Below, piece after piece: positions 32,506 to 33,172 of a stretch of DNA of 33,172 bases. Positions within the stretch are counted from its first letter, which is position 1. Every line of letters begins with the position of its first letter. The position numbers were made by a program, and so were the translations under genes. The notes below the pieces were generated by a model. It saw only the letters and a program-made list of their open reading frames with translations, was not told where the DNA came from and did no database searches. Source of the DNA: JBNRMR01 sp050309705 (GTDB lineage: Bacteria > Bacillota > Clostridia > Christensenellales > UBA1750); NCBI GenBank assembly GCA_050309705.1, contig JBNRMR010000044.1:1-33172 (forward strand). Direction: 5' to 3'.

Positions 32506-33096
32506 TCACATCTCGTGGCGGCCCTGTATCGCCCGGGAAATAGTGATCTCGTCGGTGTACTCCAGCTCGCCGCCGATGGGCATCCCGTGGGCGATGCGCG
32601 TCACCTTTATGCCCATGGGCTTTATCAACCGCGCGATGTAGGCGGCTGTGGCCTCGCCCTCGATGTCGGGGTTGGTGGCCAAAATGACCTCATCCACTTC
32701 AATCAGGCGGGTTAAAAGCTCCTTGATGCGTATGTCATCCGGCCCGATGCCGTCCATTGGGGATATGGCCCCGTGCAGCACATGGTAAAGACCCTTGTAC
32801 TCCCGCATCCTCTCGATGGCCGCCACTTCTCGCGGGCCGCGGACCACGCAGATGGTGCGCCGGTCGCGGCTTTCATCGCCGCATATATGGCAGATATCCC
32901 TGTCGGTGTAATTTCCGCAGGCGGAGCATGTGTGGGTGTTCAGTTTCGCTGCAAGTATGTTCTGGGAAAGCTCCCGCACATCCTCGTCGTGCATCGCCAG
33001 AATGTGGTATGAAAGCCGCTGGGCGGTCTTCTGGCCCACTCCCGGCAGCTTTGCAAGGCTCGCCGTCAGCTTCGCGATGGGATCAATCTGGGCCAT
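32506..33096 (-). CDS. recR: Recombination mediator RecR
   Basis: This 196-residue DNA-binding protein acts with RecF/RecO in loading RecA at gaps. It has an N-terminal helix-hairpin-helix (LPGVGQKTAQRL, 17-28), a four-cysteine zinc finger (Cys57, 60, 69, 72), a TOPRIM domain with the VEVDEVILATNPDIEGE-like acidic segment and a C-terminal Walker-B-like helix with IAHGMPIGGELEY. Length and order match the family. It starts three bases after the stop of the upstream ybaB/ebfC gene, with no own ribosome site, so it is translated from the shared dnaX-ybaB-recR type transcript. Confidence 0.97.
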   Translation of the reverse strand: MAQIDPIAKLTASLAKLPGVGQKTAQRLSYHILAMHDEDVRELSQNILAAKLNTHTCSACGNYTDRDICHICGDESRDRRTICVVRGPREVAAIERMREYKGLYHVLHGAISPMDGIGPDDIRIKELLTRLIEVDEVILATNPDIEGEATAAYIARLIKPMGIKVTRIAHGMPIGGELEYTDEITISRAIQGRHEM

Positions 33097-33099
33097 GGC

Positions 33100-33172
33100 T
33101 TAAAAACCCAGGTTCATGCCGCCGGTTATCTTGCCCATCTCCTGCTCAGTCAGCTCGTTAATCTGCCGAAGA
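33100..33172 (-). CDS. YbaB/EbfC nucleoid-associated protein, C-terminal end (5' part outside window)
   Basis: The last 23 codons of a minus-strand gene read LRQINELTEQEMGKITGGMN and LGF before TAA. The KITGGMN ending and the position directly before recR identify it as the YbaB/EbfC DNA-binding protein. The start lies beyond the right edge. Confidence 0.9.
   Translation of the reverse strand, partial: LRQINELTEQEMGKITGGMNLGF

Overview
The window looks like a chromosomal segment of a spore-forming Clostridia-type Firmicute of moderate GC content. The evidence is a full-length SpoIIE-like phosphatase, Hsp33 with its redox zinc motif, the end of a ybaB/ebfC-recR operon, DUF975, DUF624 and DUF1002 proteins, strong AGGAGG-type ribosome sites and several non-ATG starts. 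I cannot place it to genus. No rRNA, tRNA, CRISPR array, transposase or prophage gene is visible.

Layout. 1-717: the 3' end of a NUDIX-like gene, then gene-free sequence. 718-4644: an AraC-type regulator divergent from a three-gene sugar/polyol catabolic operon (two Gfo/Idh/MocA-type oxidoreductases and a TIM-barrel sugar-phosphate isomerase/epimerase). 4853-8310: a type-2 malate/lactate dehydrogenase (-), a DUF1002 secreted protein with a methyltransferase (+), and a GNAT acetyltransferase (-). 8335-10577: a DUF975 membrane protein (-) whose leader carries a duplicated 72-bp hairpin element, and an MFS transporter (+). 10587-15076: two arrays of hairpin-rich tandem repeats of one sequence family, in opposite orientation. 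They flank a small Cys-rich protein, an SNF2 helicase, a PD-(D/E)XK-like nuclease and a maspardin-like alpha/beta-hydrolase.

15213-21445 is a long + strand run: Lrp/AsnC regulator with aminotransferase (4-bp overlap), rhomboid protease, a secreted membrane-anchored beta-domain protein, glycerophosphodiester phosphodiesterase and glycerate kinase. 21576-23891 is spoIIE (-), with a perfect TATAAT and two inverted Spo0A-box-like sites upstream. 24230-29629 (+): M20 amidohydrolase, DUF624 membrane protein, methyltransferase, Hsp33 and a GuaA-like protein. 29708-32428 (+): a terpenoid-cyclase-fold protein of different base composition, a broken DJ-1/PfpI gene and an ABC substrate-binding lipoprotein with no transporter partners. 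32506-33172 (-): recR and the end of ybaB/ebfC.

The most unusual items are: (1) the GuaA homologue, which has lost the catalytic Cys and His of its glutaminase domain and most of the lid-loop motif of its synthetase domain, and so may be a repurposed GMP-synthetase paralogue; (2) the nuclease-SNF2 helicase-Cys-rich operon between inverted repeat arrays, a candidate accessory module; (3) a bacterial maspardin-like hydrolase with a lost catalytic His; (4) the putative Spo0A control region of spoIIE.
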